Assembly: GCA_963169105.1 (NCBI GenBank)
Contig: OY720641.1
Coordinates: 76,707,496-76,771,495, forward strand
DNA length: 64,000 nt
Direction: 5' to 3'
Origin: Ceriagrion tenellum
Lineage: Eukaryota > Arthropoda > Insecta > Odonata > Coenagrionidae
Numbering within the stretch: the first letter of the stretch is position 1; the number at the start of each line of letters is the position of its first letter. A program made the translations under genes and the position numbers. The notes beneath the pieces were generated by a model. That model made no database searches. It worked only from the letters and a program-made list of their open reading frames with translations, and was not told the origin of the DNA. This document shows positions 61,064-64,000 of the stretch, in pieces.

Positions 61064-61238
61064 AGGTTGATTCCTACTTTCGGGTTTTCCGCCTCGTTGG
61101 TTCATGTTGAGGACAATATTTCGCCGGCTGTCCTGCTGGCTTCCTCAGGTCCATGTAACATTAACCTGCAGAAGCCAGCGAAATATTGTCCTCAACATGA
61201 ACCAACGTGGCGGAAAACCCGAAAGTAGGAATCAACCT
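61064..61238. repeat. Second foldback element
   Basis: AGGTTGATTCCTACTTTCGG at the left end is inverted at the right end, and the arms match inward through CGTTGGTTCATGTTGAGGAC to the GAAATATT block. The right arm lacks about 12 bases relative to the left. Unrelated in sequence to the 46-kb foldback but with the same architecture. Confidence 0.85.
61100..61155 (-). ncRNA. Hammerhead-like motif, left arm of second foldback
   Basis: Minus strand: GGAC, CUGAGGA (61148-61142), A, stem II GCCAGC/GCCGGC (one mismatch, six-base loop), GAA, palindromic AUAU, U at 61115, GUCC. GGAC/GUCC closes stem I, and CAUG/CAUG can extend it beyond an internal loop. The plus-strand arm (61160-61195) reads CUGCAGA AGCCAGC GAAAUAUUGUCC, so stem II has been deleted and only one arm is complete. 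Confidence 0.45.
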
Positions 61239-63117
61239 CTATCAAAGCCCCACGGAAGCCTTCATCAGAAAAATATAAAAACCACAGGGAAGCTGAGAAT
61301 TAACATTTTAAACAATTTAAAAGGGTCATTTGTTTATAAATATATTTTTTATTGATAATATTATAAGATCACCAAATAGTAACTAATACCTTAACAACAC
61401 TTGGTGATCTCAGGCCTAAAAAATCAAAATGGAAAATATAATCTGAGGACCACAACAACTTCAAAAATAGAATAATAAAATCTTTTAATATGATTAGGAA
61501 AAAAGCAGCACTTTTACAAAATGGTGCTTTATTCAGAAGGGGAGTCCTTCCTCTGGCATTAATTAATTACACATAGGTGAGGTATATTAAACAATGAGAA
61601 AAAGTATTTGACAAAAGATAAACAACAATATTAAGGTACATGAATAAAAAGGTGAGGAATAACCAATAAATATATCAATAAACCTCTGTTCCACTTAGTC
61701 ATATTAATAAATCTTTGTTGGCATATCATATATATTAACTACAAATAAGTAAAATTAAAAACATTGTAAAGACTGATACAGGTTTCCAAATATTTAAATA
61801 AAACATATAAGTATAAAAATCAACTATTCATACAAATATTCCAGAAAAGCCATAAAACTTAACACAAAAACTATTGTAATCAATTGCAACTATTACATAT
61901 TTCCAGATTTCTTTAAAACATACTAAACAATAGGAATCCCATGAGTCAATGAGGGTAGATTCAGCTCAGCAAACACCTAGTGAAAGTTATATGATCAAAA
62001 TTATTTGATTTTACCAAAGCATCAAGATCAGACCAAATCACAATCGTCATCAGTCAAATTTGAATCTTTCATTAACGCAATGAAAACAAAAGAACTATGT
62101 GACAAGGGTATCAACAGAATGGTTTTGCATGGAATCCACATAATTGAACTTCACTATCCAACATTTCATTTCCATAAAGTTCTCATTTTCTCCCTCAAAA
62201 AATTACCACATCAGTGGCTAAATATATATTCATTCACAAGAAATCCTATCAGTAATGACACATACCTAGATTAGTATCCCTGCAGCTCCCTACAAGTCTC
62301 AGAAAATAGCGACCCCAAAAACAGGGGCATTTATTGAAAGATCCTACAAGGATAGTAATTCTTACCCTCATTCTTTCCTTTTTGGGACATATTGCCAATC
62401 CCAAACTAATTTAAATCCAATAACTTTAGCATTCATCATTCACTCATTTATGAGTTTCTGCTATTAAAATCAGGTTAAGCCTAGAAACTACATCATTTGG
62501 CTGCTTCAAATATTTTCTAGGCATTAAAATGGAATTGAATATTTTTTTCCTTCAATGAAGCTCACATTAACTAACTTTGTCTGATGTCAGTTCACTTCTG
62601 TCCTTTCTCTCAAACAATTCCCTTGTCCTGTTCCTTCCTGTTTTTATGGTTTCCGTCCATACACACCCAGCCTTATGCCCCATTGGCAGCTCATAGGATA
62701 ATGTGTAAACATACAGAGGTAGCAAATTTCAGGTAGTAATCAAGGATATATGGTCACGCTGTAGAAATTCCTGCCAACATCAGACCATATTGACACTCCA
62801 CCTGCAACATCAATAATCCTGACTGATTCATTTGTGAGACCTTTTATGGCCTAAATACTGAAAATTTGCCATTACTATCATAATGAGAGCTCTGATGCTT
62901 AAAGAATGTTATTTTGATTTTCTCATCCAAATAGTAAATTATTGGTGATGAAGAACTTTATGCAATTCCATGCAAGCTTAAAAATAGCAAATAATCTATT
63001 TCAATAGCTTCATTGTATTATCTTCATGGTGACTAAAATTGACTACACTGTAAGTACCAAAATACATATGGATCAAAATAATGTTAGGCTTTATACTCCA
63101 TACAAAAGCAAAAGAAA

Positions 63118-63336
63118 TTAGCCACAATATTCAACAACCCTGTTGACACAAAAATTCAGCTGTTTAAGTGCTTCATGAATGCCCTCAAAAAGAATCACTA
63201 TGGGAGTACCCAACTCCAATCTCCACACACCACCCTGACTAAATTCATCTTTGAACAAAAATAATAATTTTTTTACAAATGGCCAGTCATTAAAACAAGT
63301 ATCACAATACATACAACCACTTAACATTTTTCCCAA
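63118..63336 (-). CDS. Possible exon of an unrecognised gene
   Basis: Open frame of 72 codons with protein-like composition (MGKMLSGCMYCDTCFNDW, VKKLLFLFKDEFSQGGVWRL) ending in a stop at 63118. On the minus strand a TTACCTGTAATTGAG stretch just upstream could be an acceptor. No family recognised and no partner exon found; low confidence. Confidence 0.15.
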   Translation of the reverse strand: MGKMLSGCMYCDTCFNDWPFVKKLLFLFKDEFSQGGVWRLELGTPIVILFEGIHEALKQLNFCVNRVVEYCG

Positions 63337-64000
63337 CTCAATTACAGGTAAAATAAGTTTTATTTTTAGAAGTGATCAAAGTAAAAAATAAAGTGTAAAA
63401 AACTGACACATGAAAAGAATACAAAAAGAAAATGAAACATGATCAAAAATCTGACAGAATACAAATTTACCAACAAATTCAAACCAAAGCATATTTGTCT
63501 AGGATTTACATTCACCTGAACACATGTACTCATCTTTTCATCACCTCTATTTAGTAAGCATAACCTCTCCTCCATTAGGATTTATAATGTATCTCATAAA
63601 TACTTTGGTGTCATATGATTTAAAAAAATATGCAATCACAGAAAGACGCAAAAGAAGCATTTGGCATCACAATAAAACCTCTGCATATTTCGGAGGCAAG
63701 GGTACAATTGATAAGAACTGAAATGTTGGTTGACTTTGAGTGCAAAAACTTATAATGGATACCTTGACAAATGGAGAACTATATATTTCTATAGTGCACT
63801 GGAGCGACTTAAAATGAAAACTGGATTTTTTTTAAATGTGTCTAAATTGTCTTCCAAGACCACAGAAGCCCTTTTCTGCATGTTTCAAAGCCATGCAGCA
63901 TAGAACCACACCACCAAATTGAAAAAGAGTTACTTCTTAGATGCAACTGATATCAACATATAGAAATCTACGGAATGGGGATTAATTTTCATGGGGTAAA

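Larger units (their letters stand above)
59817..64000. other. Downstream of the coiled-coil gene; anonymous
   Basis: Only the foldback at 61064-61238 and one weak exon-like frame at 63118-63336 stand out. Confidence 0.35.

Overview
This window is nuclear DNA of an animal, most likely an insect or another arthropod. It is AT-rich, has no operons or bacterial-type genes, contains two genes split by GT-AG introns, and is filled with decayed transposable elements: mariner, copia, two hAT lineages, at least two non-LTR retrotransposon lineages, a PIF/Harbinger-like MITE, tRNA-derived SINEs and Penelope-type fragments. The copia, mariner and non-LTR remnants are of the kinds common in arthropod genomes. 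The species cannot be named from the sequence.

Layout. 1-27.5 kb has no gene I can support. It holds duplicated anonymous repeats (956/2277 and 3685/5167), non-LTR retrotransposon tails (3.1, 5.4 and 22 kb), a MITE at 9.27 kb, a tRNA-derived SINE followed by a TA microsatellite at 13.15 kb, and a locally GC-rich block at 25.2-26.3 kb. 27.5-37.1 kb holds an internally deleted non-LTR element, a frameshifted mariner and a broken copia with possible LTR remnants. 38.84-39.79 kb is a two-exon minus-strand gene for a DHHC-family palmitoyltransferase (ZDHHC24-like, 285 codons) whose catalytic motif reads EHHC. 41.6-42.4 kb is a dead hAT transposase. 44.45-59.68 kb is a plus-strand multi-exon gene for an unrecognised acidic repeat plus coiled-coil protein of about 1,130 residues. 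Its last intron contains a 3.4 kb hAT-like element. 59.8-64 kb is repeat-bearing and otherwise anonymous.

Most notable observation. At least eight loci carry sequences that fold, by hand, as hammerhead-ribozyme-like motifs: a CUGANGA core, stem II, GAA, a very short palindromic stem III, then a stem I closing strand. The two best are the arms of a foldback element at 46.1-46.3 kb. Others lie next to a SINE (13.3 kb), in a second foldback (61.1 kb), and in a family shared between 6.55 kb and 55.2 kb. Hammerhead motifs are known from Penelope-like retroelements and retrozymes, so remnants of those are the simplest explanation. Activity is unproven.

The two genes have no evident functional link. 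The palmitoyltransferase is a membrane enzyme. The coiled-coil protein has a large low-complexity exon with a recent 267-bp in-frame tandem duplication, suggesting a fast-evolving structural protein.
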